Below, piece after piece: positions 8,543 to 17,703 of a DNA stretch of 64,000 bases (positions are counted from its first letter, which is position 1; each line of letters opens with the position of its first letter). Origin of the DNA: a virus; IMG/VR virus record IMGVR_UViG_3300013102_000030, positions 62,001 to 126,000 of that record; one strand, written 5' to 3'. The notes beneath the pieces are model-generated. The model made no database searches. It had not been told where the DNA came from and saw nothing but the letters and a program-made list of their open reading frames with translations. A program made the translations under genes and the position numbers.

Positions 8543-10342
8543 ATGCCACAACTACCCTCTGACATCGACCTCAGGCTTGTAAACTGTATCGATGATTTGT
8601 TTGATATGAAGCGGTGGCTGGGCGAACGTCGGGAGGTAATGGGTCTCGATACTGAAACTTCAGGTCTTGATCCTTACACTCCCGACGCTAAACTGCGCCT
8701 CATCCAGATTGGCGATCACAAGACCGGCTGGGCCATTCCGTGGGAAGGCTGGGGCGGTGCCGCCATCGAATGCTTGAACCTGTGGGAAGGGCCTATCACC
8801 CTTCACAACGCGTCCTTTGATGCCAAGTGGCTCAAGCAGCACGCAAACTGGGATATGCCGTGGGAACGAACCCATGATACTATGATCATGGCACAGATTG
8901 AGCGTCCGGGAGGCCGCAACGATCTGAAGCACCTGTCCACAACCTACATCGATCCGATGGCGGATGCTGGACAGAAGGATCTCAAGGATGCCATGAAGAC
9001 TCATGGCTGGGGATGGCACAACATTCCGGTTGACTATCAGTCATACTGGGTGTATTCTGCTCTTGACCCGATTCTTGCTGCCCACCTGTGGACGCACTTC
9101 CGTACCGATCTAAAGTTTCCTAAGACTTACGATATGGAAATGTCTGTCCGCCGTATCTGCACCAACATGGAAGCAAGCGGTATGCGGGTGGATCTGGACT
9201 ACTCCCAGATGAAGTTCGAACAACTGAAGCAGGAAGTAGAAGACTCCAAGAAGTGGGCACAGGAAAACTGGGGAATCTCCATTGGTTCCAACGTTCAGCT
9301 TGCAGACTTCTTCGAACACACCCTTGGTGCTGAGTTTGAGGTCTTTTCTGCTACATCTGGTAAGCCCTCCGTGGACAAGAACCAGTTGGCAATCTTTGAG
9401 ACCAGCGAGAATACCAACGTCGCTGCTGTAGCGAAGTTCATCCTTGATGTCCGCAACAAGGATAAGATGTCCAACAGCTACTTCAAGAACTTCATTGAAA
9501 TGGCTGTAGACGGAGTTGTCCACCCTTCCATCAAGACGATGGGTGCCCGTACCGGACGTATGTCTGTGACCTCTCCTGCCCTCCAGACCATCCCCAAGGA
9601 TGATAAGATGGGTGTTCGTGGTGCGTTCCTGCCACGTAATCCGGGTGAGATCCTGATCTCCTGTGACTACTCACAGGTTGAAATGCGCCTTCTGGCACAC
9701 TTCTCCGGTGACGCTGCTCTTCAAACTGCCTTCAAGGAAGCTGACGAGACTGGTGGTGACTTCTTCGTCTCCATCGGTCGGCAGATCTACAACGACCCTA
9801 ACTTCTCCAAGAAGGACAAGCGTCGTGGTCTGATGAAGAACGTCATGTACGGCGCTGCTTACGGCTCCGGCATCCAGAAGATGGCAGACGCAGCCGGTGT
9901 TCCGTTTGAACAGATGAAGGCCGTTTCGGACGACATCTTCAACACGTACCCCGGAATCAAGAACTTCATGGAGAAGACTGAAAAGCTCGGTAACATCCGT
10001 GAAGCAGAAGAGGGAGTCGGCTACATCGTAACCGGCACTGGTCGGCACATTCCTGCCGACAAGGGCAAGATGTACACCCTCACCAACTACACGCTTCAGG
10101 GTACCGCAGCGGAACTGATGAAGCAAGCAATTGTCCGTCTGGATGCTGCTGGTTACGGCCCGTACATGCAGATGGCTATCCACGACGAAATGATCTTCTC
10201 GATCCCTCCTCACATGCTGGAGAAGGCTCTTCCTGAGATTCAGGATCTGATGTCCTACTGCAACGGTGAGTTCGACGTGGACCTTCCGGCTGAACCTGAG
10301 GTCATCGGGTCCAAGAACTGGGGCGAGAAGTACGCTGAATAA
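8543..10342 (+). CDS. DNA polymerase I (family A) with 3'-5' exonuclease domain
   Basis: 599 aa. The N-terminal third is a DnaQ-type proofreading domain: GLDTETSGLD near residue 33 (DxE), TLHNASFDAKW near 92, and Y..ALDP near 174 (YxxxD). The polymerase domain has motif A SCDYSQVEMRLLAHFSGD near 375, motif B KRRGLMKNVMYGAAYG near 430, and motif C MAIHDEMIFS near 550. The 5' nuclease of bacterial PolI is absent, as usual for phage enzymes. ATG follows AAAGGAAAG. It would replicate the phage genome and heads the replication block. Confidence 0.95.
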   Translation: MPQLPSDIDLRLVNCIDDLFDMKRWLGERREVMGLDTETSGLDPYTPDAKLRLIQIGDHKTGWAIPWEGWGGAAIECLNLWEGPITLHNASFDAKWLKQHANWDMPWERTHDTMIMAQIERPGGRNDLKHLSTTYIDPMADAGQKDLKDAMKTHGWGWHNIPVDYQSYWVYSALDPILAAHLWTHFRTDLKFPKTYDMEMSVRRICTNMEASGMRVDLDYSQMKFEQLKQEVEDSKKWAQENWGISIGSNVQLADFFEHTLGAEFEVFSATSGKPSVDKNQLAIFETSENTNVAAVAKFILDVRNKDKMSNSYFKNFIEMAVDGVVHPSIKTMGARTGRMSVTSPALQTIPKDDKMGVRGAFLPRNPGEILISCDYSQVEMRLLAHFSGDAALQTAFKEADETGGDFFVSIGRQIYNDPNFSKKDKRRGLMKNVMYGAAYGSGIQKMADAAGVPFEQMKAVSDDIFNTYPGIKNFMEKTEKLGNIREAEEGVGYIVTGTGRHIPADKGKMYTLTNYTLQGTAAELMKQAIVRLDAAGYGPYMQMAIHDEMIFSIPPHMLEKALPEIQDLMSYCNGEFDVDLPAEPEVIGSKNWGEKYAE

Positions 10343-10352
10343 CTAGGAAAAC

Positions 10353-10808
10353 ATGTTCTGTAAATGTCAATGCCGTTATCTTCTCGCTATCGACCCCGGA
10401 TTGGCTACAGGCGTATGCCTGATCGATCTGGAAGATCCCGAGAATCCCAAGAAACTGTGGTCCTGTGAGTTGTCCATTACGGAGTTCTATGATACAATTT
10501 GGAACTCCATTGCGGACGGTGTCCATGTGGTGATTGAGGATTTCCGCATCACCACTGAAACGGGCAAGCTCACTGAAGCTCCATGGTCCTTGAACCTGAT
10601 TGGAGTTGTACAGTACGTCGCCTACCACAGGAAACGCACTGTCGATCTCCAGCTTCCATCACAGAAGCCCTTTGCGACTAACGACAGACTCAGAGCAGTA
10701 GATTTTTGGCATGTCGGAGGGGAAGGTCACGCAAATGACGCTCTCCGACATGCCATGATCTGGATCGTGAATCATAACAGGAAGTGGACAAAAAAGCTAC
10801 TACTGTGA
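10353..10808 (+). CDS. RuvC-like Holliday junction resolvase
   Basis: 151 aa, RNase H-fold nuclease. Acidic motifs sit in the expected order: LAIDPGLATGV (first Asp, near residue 13), VVIEDF (Glu/Asp, near 60), and HANDALRHAMIW near the end (last Asp). It probably cuts branched DNA during recombination or before packaging. ATG at 10353 is ten bases after the polymerase stop behind AGGAAAAC. Confidence 0.85.
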   Translation: MFCKCQCRYLLAIDPGLATGVCLIDLEDPENPKKLWSCELSITEFYDTIWNSIADGVHVVIEDFRITTETGKLTEAPWSLNLIGVVQYVAYHRKRTVDLQLPSQKPFATNDRLRAVDFWHVGGEGHANDALRHAMIWIVNHNRKWTKKLLL

Positions 10809-10814
10809 TACAAT
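10785..10814 (+). promoter_or_regulatory. Promoter for the SNF2-type helicase operon
   Basis: TGGACA (10785-10790), 18 bp spacer, TACAAT (10809-10814) with TG extension. It overlaps the end of the RuvC-like gene. A direct repeat GTTGAC TTA GTTGAC follows between the -10 and the ATG at 10842. Confidence 0.65.
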
Positions 10815-10841
10815 GTTGACTTAGTTGACGAATAGAGAATA

Positions 10842-12701
10842 ATGGCACTAACCGCTGAGATCAGTGCAACTGATCCCACTAAGATAAAGATAACATACGC
10901 TGACCGAAGACTCAACCAGTTGATGAATTCGATCCCGTCAGCGCACTTCAACAAAGATGAGACATGGGATTATGCGCTAACATGGCATACCTGCTTGGCT
11001 CTTCAAAGCACTCTCAAAGGCAAGCTTGAGATCGGCCCCAACCTTAGGTCTTGGGTAAACGAACTCTACACTAACACAATTCTTCCAGCTTACAACATGC
11101 GGTCGGAGATCACTCCGGCTGGATGGGAAGAAGTGATGCCTGACCTGAAGCTCTTCCCTCACCAGAAGGGAGACGTTGCGTTCCTGTCCAGAGTCTTGAG
11201 AGGATTCCTCTTCAACGGCATGGGATCAGGGAAGTCAATCTCTTCCATGTCGGCTATCCGGCAGATGTACGCAGATGGACATGATGTGTTTCCGCTGCTC
11301 ATTGCCTGCCCGAACTCTACAAAGTTCTCGTGGGCAAAGGAAATTGAGAAGGTATGGCCGGGACTTGAGATCCATGTGATCGATGGTACGGCTACTCAGC
11401 GCCGCAAGGCATTTGAGACACCGGCTCACGTGTACATCATCAACTGGGAATCCATCCGGTCCCACTCAAAGCTCAAGCCTTACGGTGGCGCTCCACCTTT
11501 GAAGCGCTGCACCGAGTGCAAGGGACTGGACAACAAGATCAAGCCTGCTTCCTGTGAAGCGCACGTCAAGGAACTGAATGAGATTGACTTCAAGTCAGTC
11601 ATTGGTGATGAGATCCACCGGATCAAGGACCCTGCTTCAAAGACTTCTCGTGCGTTCAAGGCAGCAACCGGTAACGCTCCAATCCGTATCGGCCTGTCTG
11701 GTACTCCGTTGGCATCGACACCGGAGGATTTGTATTCTCCGCTACACTGGATGTTCCCTGAGGCATTCCCGTCCAAGAACAAGTTCATTGAGCGTATGTG
11801 CATCACAGCAGACGCTGCATGGGGCGGCAGGATCGTAATCGGAATCCGTCCAGAGATGGAGCAGGAGTTCTTCAACGGTCTTGATCCCTTCAGCAGGCGT
11901 ATGCCTAAGGAAGTCATTCTTCCATTCCTTCCGCCGATTGTCCATCAACGCAGAGATGTTGAGATGGGTACCAAGCAGAAGAAGGCGTACGAGCAAATGC
12001 GGGACCAGATGATCGCGGAGGTTGAGGCTGGAGACGTTGTCTACACCACTTCCCCGCTGACCAAGATGACCCGTCTGCTTCAGTTTGCTTCTGCCTACGC
12101 AGAGGTAGAGTATCGAGACTGGTACAATCCAGCGCTCGGTGAAGTAGAGAAGGACAAGCCGTATGTCCGTCTGGCAGACCCTTCCGCGAAGCTTGATGCT
12201 TTCATGGAAGACTTGCCTGACTTTGGTGATGAGTCTCTTGTCATCTTTGCAGTCTCCTCCCAGCTTATCAACATGCTATCAGCACGGTTGACTAAAGCCA
12301 AGATCCCACACGGTCTTATTACGGGAGATCAGGATGCCAAGGAGCGAGAGATGCACATGACCAACTTCCAAGCTGGTCACACCAAGTACATCCTGTGCAC
12401 CATTGCAGCAGGCGGAACAGGTATCACCCTGACGGCTGGCAGCACTGCTGTCTTCCTTCAGCGCTCTTGGTCAATGATCGAGAACTTGCAGGCTGAGGCA
12501 CGTGTCCACCGTATCGGATCGGAGAAGTTCGATTCCATCCGGATTATGGACTACGTCACCAAGGACTCTGTTGAAGAGCTTGTCTTCAAGGCTGTTGAAG
12601 CCAAAACGGACCAACTGGAATTCATCCTCCGTGACAAGGAGATGATCCGCAAGTTCCTGAACCATGAACTATCACTAAAACCAGAACCGAAAGCAGCATG
12701 A
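10842..12701 (+). CDS. SNF2/SF2-type DNA helicase
   Basis: 619 aa. Helicase motifs are clear: Walker A NGMGSGKS near residue 126, motif II DEIH near 253, motif III LSGTPL near 284, motif V AAGGTGITL near 525 and motif VI QAEARVHRIGS near 548. A CTEC...C insertion near 222-237 may bind zinc. The N-terminal about 90 residues are a phage-type extension. It likely remodels DNA in replication or recombination. Its stop overlaps the thyX start (ATGA). Confidence 0.9.
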   Translation: MALTAEISATDPTKIKITYADRRLNQLMNSIPSAHFNKDETWDYALTWHTCLALQSTLKGKLEIGPNLRSWVNELYTNTILPAYNMRSEITPAGWEEVMPDLKLFPHQKGDVAFLSRVLRGFLFNGMGSGKSISSMSAIRQMYADGHDVFPLLIACPNSTKFSWAKEIEKVWPGLEIHVIDGTATQRRKAFETPAHVYIINWESIRSHSKLKPYGGAPPLKRCTECKGLDNKIKPASCEAHVKELNEIDFKSVIGDEIHRIKDPASKTSRAFKAATGNAPIRIGLSGTPLASTPEDLYSPLHWMFPEAFPSKNKFIERMCITADAAWGGRIVIGIRPEMEQEFFNGLDPFSRRMPKEVILPFLPPIVHQRRDVEMGTKQKKAYEQMRDQMIAEVEAGDVVYTTSPLTKMTRLLQFASAYAEVEYRDWYNPALGEVEKDKPYVRLADPSAKLDAFMEDLPDFGDESLVIFAVSSQLINMLSARLTKAKIPHGLITGDQDAKEREMHMTNFQAGHTKYILCTIAAGGTGITLTAGSTAVFLQRSWSMIENLQAEARVHRIGSEKFDSIRIMDYVTKDSVEELVFKAVEAKTDQLEFILRDKEMIRKFLNHELSLKPEPKAA

Positions 12702-13513
12702 CAGAACCTGTAGAAGAAAAAGTAACGACGGTCACCCCTGTGGATCTCTCCAACATCACACTTGAACCCGCTGAATTCCGCAGCGACGTGAAGGCTGTGC
12801 TGGTGGACTCCATGGGCGGTGAACACTCCATCACCCGCAGGGCACGTGTCAGTGTTCAGGGTGAAGGAAGCCTTGAATGGGATGAAGATGAGCAGATCGT
12901 CATCCCGAAGACCATTCTGGACGGTTCCGACATCGGACTGATCAAGTGGCTCTACCGTAACCAGCACGGCACTCCATTTGAAGGTCCGGAGTTTGAATGG
13001 TACTTTGAGGTACCTGTGTTTGTCTCCCGTCAGATCGTCAAGCACCGCCTCTCGTCCATCAATGAGGAATCCGGCAGGTATCGCACCATGCGCGGCCAGT
13101 TCTACGTTGTTCCGGACACTGGCGAACGTCCTCTGGTACAGGTCGGCAAGACCGGTAACTACGAGTTCGAACTTGGCCGTCCTGACCAGCTTGACGCTAC
13201 CCGTTGGGTGCAGAAGAGCACGGCTGAGGCCGCGTGGGAGAACTATCAGAAGCTCTCTGAGTACGGTATCGCCAAGGAAGTTGCTCGTATGCACCTTCCG
13301 GTCTCCCTGTACTCGTCCATGTTCTTCAAGGCCAACCTCCGGAGCATGCTCAACTTCCTGTCCCTCCGTAAGGACTGGGGCGAGGATGCAGTGCATCCCT
13401 CCAAGGCTCAGTACGAGATCGCTCTTCTGACCGATCAGATCGCTGAGGTCATCAAGAAGAAGTTCCCCACTGTGTGGGAGTGCTTCGTTGAGAGCGGCTA
13501 TCAGGCCGTTTGA
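12698..13513 (+). CDS. thyX: Flavin-dependent thymidylate synthase
   Basis: 271 aa. The ThyX signature is present as KHRLSSINEESGRY near residue 112 (family RHRxxSxNExSxR, first Arg replaced by Lys), preceded by FEVPVFVSRQIV. The C-terminal helix FKANLRSMLNFLSLR fits the substrate-binding part. It makes dTMP from dUMP with FAD and methylene-tetrahydrofolate, feeding DNA synthesis together with the reductase genes downstream. Translationally coupled to the helicase. Confidence 0.92.
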   Translation: MTEPVEEKVTTVTPVDLSNITLEPAEFRSDVKAVLVDSMGGEHSITRRARVSVQGEGSLEWDEDEQIVIPKTILDGSDIGLIKWLYRNQHGTPFEGPEFEWYFEVPVFVSRQIVKHRLSSINEESGRYRTMRGQFYVVPDTGERPLVQVGKTGNYEFELGRPDQLDATRWVQKSTAEAAWENYQKLSEYGIAKEVARMHLPVSLYSSMFFKANLRSMLNFLSLRKDWGEDAVHPSKAQYEIALLTDQIAEVIKKKFPTVWECFVESGYQAV

Positions 13514-13538
13514 CTCTGACAAACAGATAGGCTAGAAT
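13510..13538 (+). promoter_or_regulatory. Promoter-like sequence overlapping the Cas4-like gene start
   Basis: TTGACT (13510-13515), 17 bp, TAGAAT (13533-13538). The -10 overlaps the ATG at 13537, so RNA from here would start about eight bases inside the gene. Either the true start is downstream (GTG 13582) or the match is fortuitous. Confidence 0.45.
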
Positions 13539-14508
13539 GGGATACAACACAGAGCCTTTCTTGGGGAAGAATCCGGAGTCGGTGTCCATCACCAACTCCG
13601 AGATTCAGACCTTCAAGGATTGCAAACGTAAATGGTGGCTGGGGAACTATCGCGCCCTGAAGCCAAAGAAAAAGACCGTCATGGGTCCGCTGTCGCTCGG
13701 TTCTCGCATTCACAATGCGCTGGAGCAGTTCTACACCACAGGTGAGAATCCAGTAGATGCCTATGAACGGTACCAGCGAGCAGATAACGAACTGTTCCTC
13801 CAGTCAAGGGATTCATCGTTCGAAGAGAACGTGAAGAAGTTCAACTCCGAAGCAGAACTTGGGCGACTTATGCTTGAGGGCTACATGGAGTGGCTGGCGG
13901 AAGAAAATCCAGATGCTGATCTGGAAGTTATCGGTGCTGAGAAGAAGCTCTCAATCCGCCTTCACGGCTTTGACGAGCGTGTAGAACTGATGGGTAAGAC
14001 TGACCTCAAGGTGAAGAGGCGGTCCAGTGGGGCACATGCTCTGCTTGACCACAAGAGCGCTCAGTCGTTCAACTCCTACTATGAGACCTCTCATATGTCG
14101 GAACAGTTGATGCTCTATGTTCTGCTTGAAAAGTCAGACAAGGTGAACGGTGATCCTAACGTTGACGGCGGTATTTACAACCTCCTCAAGAAGGTGAAAC
14201 GTTCAGGATCTGCTAAGCCTCCATTCTACGAACGTATGGATGTCCGGTTCAATGACAAGACTCTTGAGTCTTTCTGGATTAGGACTTTGGGAACGGTTCG
14301 TGATATAATGGAACTAAGAGATCGGCTTGACGCTGGCGAGGACCACAGGTTCTACGCATATCCAAGCCCTACCAAAGATTGCACATGGAAATGCCCATTC
14401 TTCCAAGTGTGTCCAATGTTTGATGATGGATCATCCGCTGAAGCAATGCTTGAAGAGATGTTTGAGCAAGTCGATCCAAACGCGCGTTATGAAGAAGAAG
14501 AAAACTAA
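13537..14508 (+). CDS. Cas4/RecB-family exonuclease
   Basis: 323 aa, PD-(D/E)XK fold. SITNSEIQTFKDCKRKWW gives the first Fe-S cysteine and typical N-terminal helix, LGSRIHNALE the H motif, ALLDHKSAQSF the D..(E/D).K core, and DCTWKCPFFQVCP the C-terminal cysteine cluster. It probably trims DNA ends for recombination with the Sak4-like protein next door. The start is uncertain: the ATG overlaps a promoter-like -10 and has a poor binding site, and homology-like sequence begins near residue 15, where GTG 13582 is possible. Confidence 0.85.
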   Translation: MGYNTEPFLGKNPESVSITNSEIQTFKDCKRKWWLGNYRALKPKKKTVMGPLSLGSRIHNALEQFYTTGENPVDAYERYQRADNELFLQSRDSSFEENVKKFNSEAELGRLMLEGYMEWLAEENPDADLEVIGAEKKLSIRLHGFDERVELMGKTDLKVKRRSSGAHALLDHKSAQSFNSYYETSHMSEQLMLYVLLEKSDKVNGDPNVDGGIYNLLKKVKRSGSAKPPFYERMDVRFNDKTLESFWIRTLGTVRDIMELRDRLDAGEDHRFYAYPSPTKDCTWKCPFFQVCPMFDDGSSAEAMLEEMFEQVDPNARYEEEEN

Positions 14509-14523
14509 AGAGAGCGGTATTCA

Positions 14524-15345
14524 ATGGCCGAAAGAGCCGTAAGCGCCCTCCTGCACGGACTAGCTGGTGCAGGCAAAACAAGACTAGGAACTTCAGCCCC
14601 CAAACCTCTACTCTTCATTGACGTAGAGAAGGCTGCAAGGTTCATCAAGGGCCGAAAGATCCGATGGAACCCCCTCACTGAGGTAGTACCTGTAAACGAT
14701 GGTACATGGGATATCTGCGTTGTCAACGTGGATGAGTACAACAAAGCCGCTAAGGCTTACGAAGTACTGAAGAGCAAGAATCACCCGTTCCGATCTGTAC
14801 TTGTTGACTCCGTGTCTGAACTTCAGTCCAAGGCTGTTGAAGACATCAAGGGCCGTCAGCAGTTCCAGACTCAGGACTGGGGAAAGCTTCTCTCCCGTCT
14901 GTCATTCTTCTGTCGAGACATGCGTGACTTGACTGAGGATGAGGGTAACACTATTGAAGCTGTGATCATGACCGCCATGTCCAAGGACTACGACGGTATT
15001 ATCAAGCCCTACCTTCAGGGACAGATCGCGGCACAGGTTGCCTACTGGTTCGATATCACCGGATATCTTTACGTCCAGCAGCTTCCTGATCCTGCCACAG
15101 GAGAACTCAAAGACGTTCGAATGCTCCTCATTGGTAACCACCCGAACTACGAGGCCAAGTGCCGAGTACCGGATCTGCCACCAGTGATTGAGAATCCGGA
15201 CATCTCCCGACTTCTCGATGAGATCTTTGGACCTGACGGCACCAACTTGCAGCAGGCAGTCGAAGCTCCGGCCCAGACAGCTATCGCTGCGCCTCCTCCA
15301 CAAGAGGTACCAGTTCCAGCAGGAATGCCGGAACCACCGAGCTAG
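14524..15345 (+). CDS. Sak4-like RecA-fold ATPase
   Basis: 273 aa. Walker A HGLAGAGKTRL is at residues 11-21, a Walker B-like SVLVDSVSEL near 97. The body resembles phage Sak4-type recombinases, smaller than RecA. The last 40 residues are Pro/Ala/Gln-rich. It likely promotes single-strand annealing or strand exchange with the SSB-like protein encoded next and the Cas4-like nuclease before it. Confidence 0.8.
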   Translation: MAERAVSALLHGLAGAGKTRLGTSAPKPLLFIDVEKAARFIKGRKIRWNPLTEVVPVNDGTWDICVVNVDEYNKAAKAYEVLKSKNHPFRSVLVDSVSELQSKAVEDIKGRQQFQTQDWGKLLSRLSFFCRDMRDLTEDEGNTIEAVIMTAMSKDYDGIIKPYLQGQIAAQVAYWFDITGYLYVQQLPDPATGELKDVRMLLIGNHPNYEAKCRVPDLPPVIENPDISRLLDEIFGPDGTNLQQAVEAPAQTAIAAPPPQEVPVPAGMPEPPS

Positions 15346-15409
15346 ATCATCTATCTCAAACCATACAACTAAATATCACTAACCACAAGAATAATTGACG
15401 ATAGGAAAT

Positions 15410-16063
15410 ATGCAAATGCCCGCACAGAACTGGAAAGACCTGATGGACAAGGCCAACGAAGGCGCAAAGGAATTTGCGATCCTTGACGAAGGCATGTACA
15501 ACTTTGTCGTGAAGGACCCCGCCAAGGTTGGCACCACCAGCAAGAACAACCTCAAGCTCACCATCAACCCGTCCGTTGAATCCGGCCCCCGTGCGAACGC
15601 TCGCGTTTGGCACGACTTCTCGGTCAGCGACAGCGCGTACGCCATGAAGAACTTCTTCTTCGGTGACCTTGCCACGCTGGGTCTTGGCCCGAGCTTCTTT
15701 GAGACCAACCCGTCTCCCGAGCAGATCGCTTCCGCTCTTCAGGGCAAGCGCTTCGTCGCTCAGGTCGTCCACAAGGTAGGTACTGACGGCAAGACCCGTC
15801 CGAACCTTGAGAACATCTCTCCGGCTGTGGGTGCTGCACCTACCGCAGGCGTTCCCGGTGGCCTTCCTCAGGCCACAGGAGTTCCGGCAGGTCTTCCTGT
15901 AGCACAGGCCGCTCCTGCGGTCGCTCAGGCGGCTCCTGTAGCCGCTACGGCCAGCCCGTGGGAGACTGCACCGGCTCCGGCAGCACCGGCTGCTCCTGCT
16001 GCCCCTCAGGTAGCACAGAGCGCCACCATCCCGCTTCCTCCGGGCCTGCCGTTCGGTAACTAA
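15410..16063 (+). CDS. Single-stranded DNA-binding-like protein
   Basis: About 217 aa. The N-terminal 150 residues are beta-rich with alternating polar and aromatic residues (YNFVVKDPAKVGTTSKNNLKL, then ARVWHDFSVSD). The C-terminal 80 residues are a low-complexity Pro/Ala/Gln tail ending PPGLPFGN, the layout of phage SSB and Sak4 partner proteins. A TTG at 15395 and ATGs at 15410 and 15416 are all possible starts; AGGAAAT sits just upstream of the ATGs. Identification rests on layout and position after Sak4, not on a firm motif. Confidence 0.65.
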   Translation: MQMPAQNWKDLMDKANEGAKEFAILDEGMYNFVVKDPAKVGTTSKNNLKLTINPSVESGPRANARVWHDFSVSDSAYAMKNFFFGDLATLGLGPSFFETNPSPEQIASALQGKRFVAQVVHKVGTDGKTRPNLENISPAVGAAPTAGVPGGLPQATGVPAGLPVAQAAPAVAQAAPVAATASPWETAPAPAAPAAPAAPQVAQSATIPLPPGLPFGN

Positions 16064-16075
16064 CCCTTACTGAAT

Positions 16076-16120
16076 AAGTGTGTCCCTGTGACTTCGGTTG
16101 CAGGGACACACTTTTCCTTT
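16076..16120 (+). terminator. Rho-independent terminator
   Basis: A 13 bp perfect stem (16076-16088 with 16101-16113) and a 12-base loop are followed by TTCCTTT. It closes the recombination block before the mazG-like gene. Confidence 0.85.
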
Positions 16121-16151
16121 ACCCTGAAAAACCACTAAGAAAAGGTCAACC

Positions 16152-16574
16152 TTGACGAACACTTCCCCAGAACTCAGTGCCATCGAAGGCATCCGATTTC
16201 TGACTGAACTTTGCGGTTCCGATGCCCAGAAGAAGGGCTGGCACGAGGACCGTCCAGAAGATCCCACACTTCTGAAGATCTGGCAGGGCAACAAGCTCAT
16301 GCTGATGGTCTCCGAGCTTGTAGAAGCTCACGATGAGATCCGCACCGGCCACGCGGCCAACGAAACGTACCACCCTGACGCTCCTGCTCCCGGAACTATC
16401 ACGACAGCGGAAGTCAAGCTGTACAAGCCTGAAGGTGTCCCCTCCGAACTGGCTGACACGGTCATCCGAATCCTTGACTTCTGCTACACTGAGAAGATCG
16501 ACCTTGGGCAGATCATCGAAGAGAAGCTGGCCTACAACCGCACCCGAGCCTACAAGCACGGTAAGCAGTTCTAA
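16152..16574 (+). CDS. MazG-like nucleotide pyrophosphohydrolase
   Basis: 140 aa, all alpha. Metal-site residues appear as KLMLMVSELVEAHDE (ExxE-like, near residue 50) and ELADTVIRILDFC (second ExxD, near 100), the MazG/dUTPase-like pattern. Start is TTG at 16152 behind AAAAGG. It probably hydrolyses unwanted or signalling nucleotides, and fits beside the nucleotide genes. Confidence 0.8.
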   Translation: MTNTSPELSAIEGIRFLTELCGSDAQKKGWHEDRPEDPTLLKIWQGNKLMLMVSELVEAHDEIRTGHAANETYHPDAPAPGTITTAEVKLYKPEGVPSELADTVIRILDFCYTEKIDLGQIIEEKLAYNRTRAYKHGKQF

Positions 16575-16575
16575 C

Positions 16576-17013
16576 ATGCTAACCTTTGCAGATGACCACG
16601 AGGGCCTGAAGGCGAGACTTGCCTCAATCGGCTATGATGAAGACTCTGAGCTTGTCAAAGCCATCCTAGCCGTCCATATCACCTTGAGCAGCTACAAGCT
16701 GTCTCCGGAAGACCAGTCGGTAGCGTTGGAACTGCTCAGCAAGTCAGGACGTGCAGCGTTGAAGTCTGCACCGAGTTTCGATGAAAACTCATGGCGCGAT
16801 TTCGACTACGGAAACGTCAAGATTGGTGACTTTGTGCGAGTCAAAAAAGACGCATACGACTCCCCCACAGGAGTCAGACACAACGGATTGGTGGGGGTTC
16901 TGAAGTTCATGTCGAACAACCAGTGCTCCGTTGAGTACATCGGACTTGCGTCCGGAAACACCATGAAGCATCCCATGGGAAGACTTGAGTCTTTGAAAAG
17001 GAGTGTACAATAG
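16576..17013 (+). CDS. Hypothetical protein, 145 aa, with SH3/KOW-like C-terminal half
   Basis: ATG at 16576 follows the mazG stop at once. Residues 1-75 are helical. From residue 85, KIGDFVRVKKDAYDS..GLVGVLKF with later SVEYIGL looks like a small beta-barrel (SH3/KOW style), often seen in nucleic-acid-associated proteins. No catalytic motif. Co-transcribed between mazG and nrdH. Confidence 0.75.
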   Translation: MLTFADDHEGLKARLASIGYDEDSELVKAILAVHITLSSYKLSPEDQSVALELLSKSGRAALKSAPSFDENSWRDFDYGNVKIGDFVRVKKDAYDSPTGVRHNGLVGVLKFMSNNQCSVEYIGLASGNTMKHPMGRLESLKRSVQ

Positions 17014-17044
17014 AAGACCATCGATTTATGAGGAGTATCCCAGC

Positions 17045-17296
17045 ATGACCATTACCGTCTTTTCCAAGCCTGCCTGCACTCAGTGCAACGCCACCTACCG
17101 CGCCCTTGACAAGAAGGGTCTCGTGTACAATGTCATCGACATTTCACAGGATGAGGCAGGTCTTGAGCGACTGAAGGCTCTTGGCTTCCAGCAGGCACCT
17201 GTTGTTGAAGCCGGAGACGATAGCTGGTCTGGCTTCCGTCCGGACAAGATCGAAGAGCTAGCGCTCGCGGCTGCACCGGCTGAACAGGCCGCATAA
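17045..17296 (+). CDS. nrdH: NrdH glutaredoxin-like protein
   Basis: 83 aa, thioredoxin fold. Redox motif CTQC at residues 11-14, the cis-Pro region QAPVVE near 51, and SGFRPDKI near 64, all typical of NrdH. It reduces the class Ib ribonucleotide reductase. ATG at 17045 lies behind GAGGAG. A TACAAT (17006-17011) upstream may be a promoter. Its stop overlaps nrdI (TAATG). Confidence 0.92.
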   Translation: MTITVFSKPACTQCNATYRALDKKGLVYNVIDISQDEAGLERLKALGFQQAPVVEAGDDSWSGFRPDKIEELALAAAPAEQAA

Positions 17297-17703
17297 TGCT
17301 GCTGGTGTATTTCAGTTCTGTAACTGAGAACACCAGCCGATTCATAGAAAAACTTGACGTACCTGCTCTGAGAATCCCCCTGAAGGTCTCTGATGCTGCT
17401 GAATTCAGTGTCGATGAAGACTACATTCTCGTGACCCCGACATACGGGTCCGGAAGGGTTCCGGGGCAGGTCGTCAAGTTTTTGAATGTCGAGCACAATC
17501 GTGTAAGATGTAAAGGTGTGATCGGTTCCGGTAACAGGAACTTCTATGAGGATTTTGCTAAGGCTGGAGACATCATCTCTGCCAAGCTACAGGTGCCTCT
17601 CCTCTATCGATTCGAACTAGCAGGCACCCCTGAAGACATAACCAAGACTAAAGAAGGACTGAACGCGCTCTATGGCGAAAGTAACCGAAGAAAGCCCAAT
17701 TGA
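17296..17703 (+). CDS. nrdI: NrdI flavodoxin-like protein
   Basis: 135 aa. N-terminal [19 protein letters not shown] is the FMN phosphate loop; [18 protein letters not shown] and [19 protein letters not shown] are characteristic NrdI segments. It generates the oxidant for the manganese cofactor of NrdF. It overlaps nrdH by the stop/start and nrdE by 32 bases, so the three are tightly coupled. Confidence 0.92.
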   Translation: MLLVYFSSVTENTSRFIEKLDVPALRIPLKVSDAAEFSVDEDYILVTPTYGSGRVPGQVVKFLNVEHNRVRCKGVIGSGNRNFYEDFAKAGDIISAKLQVPLLYRFELAGTPEDITKTKEGLNALYGESNRRKPN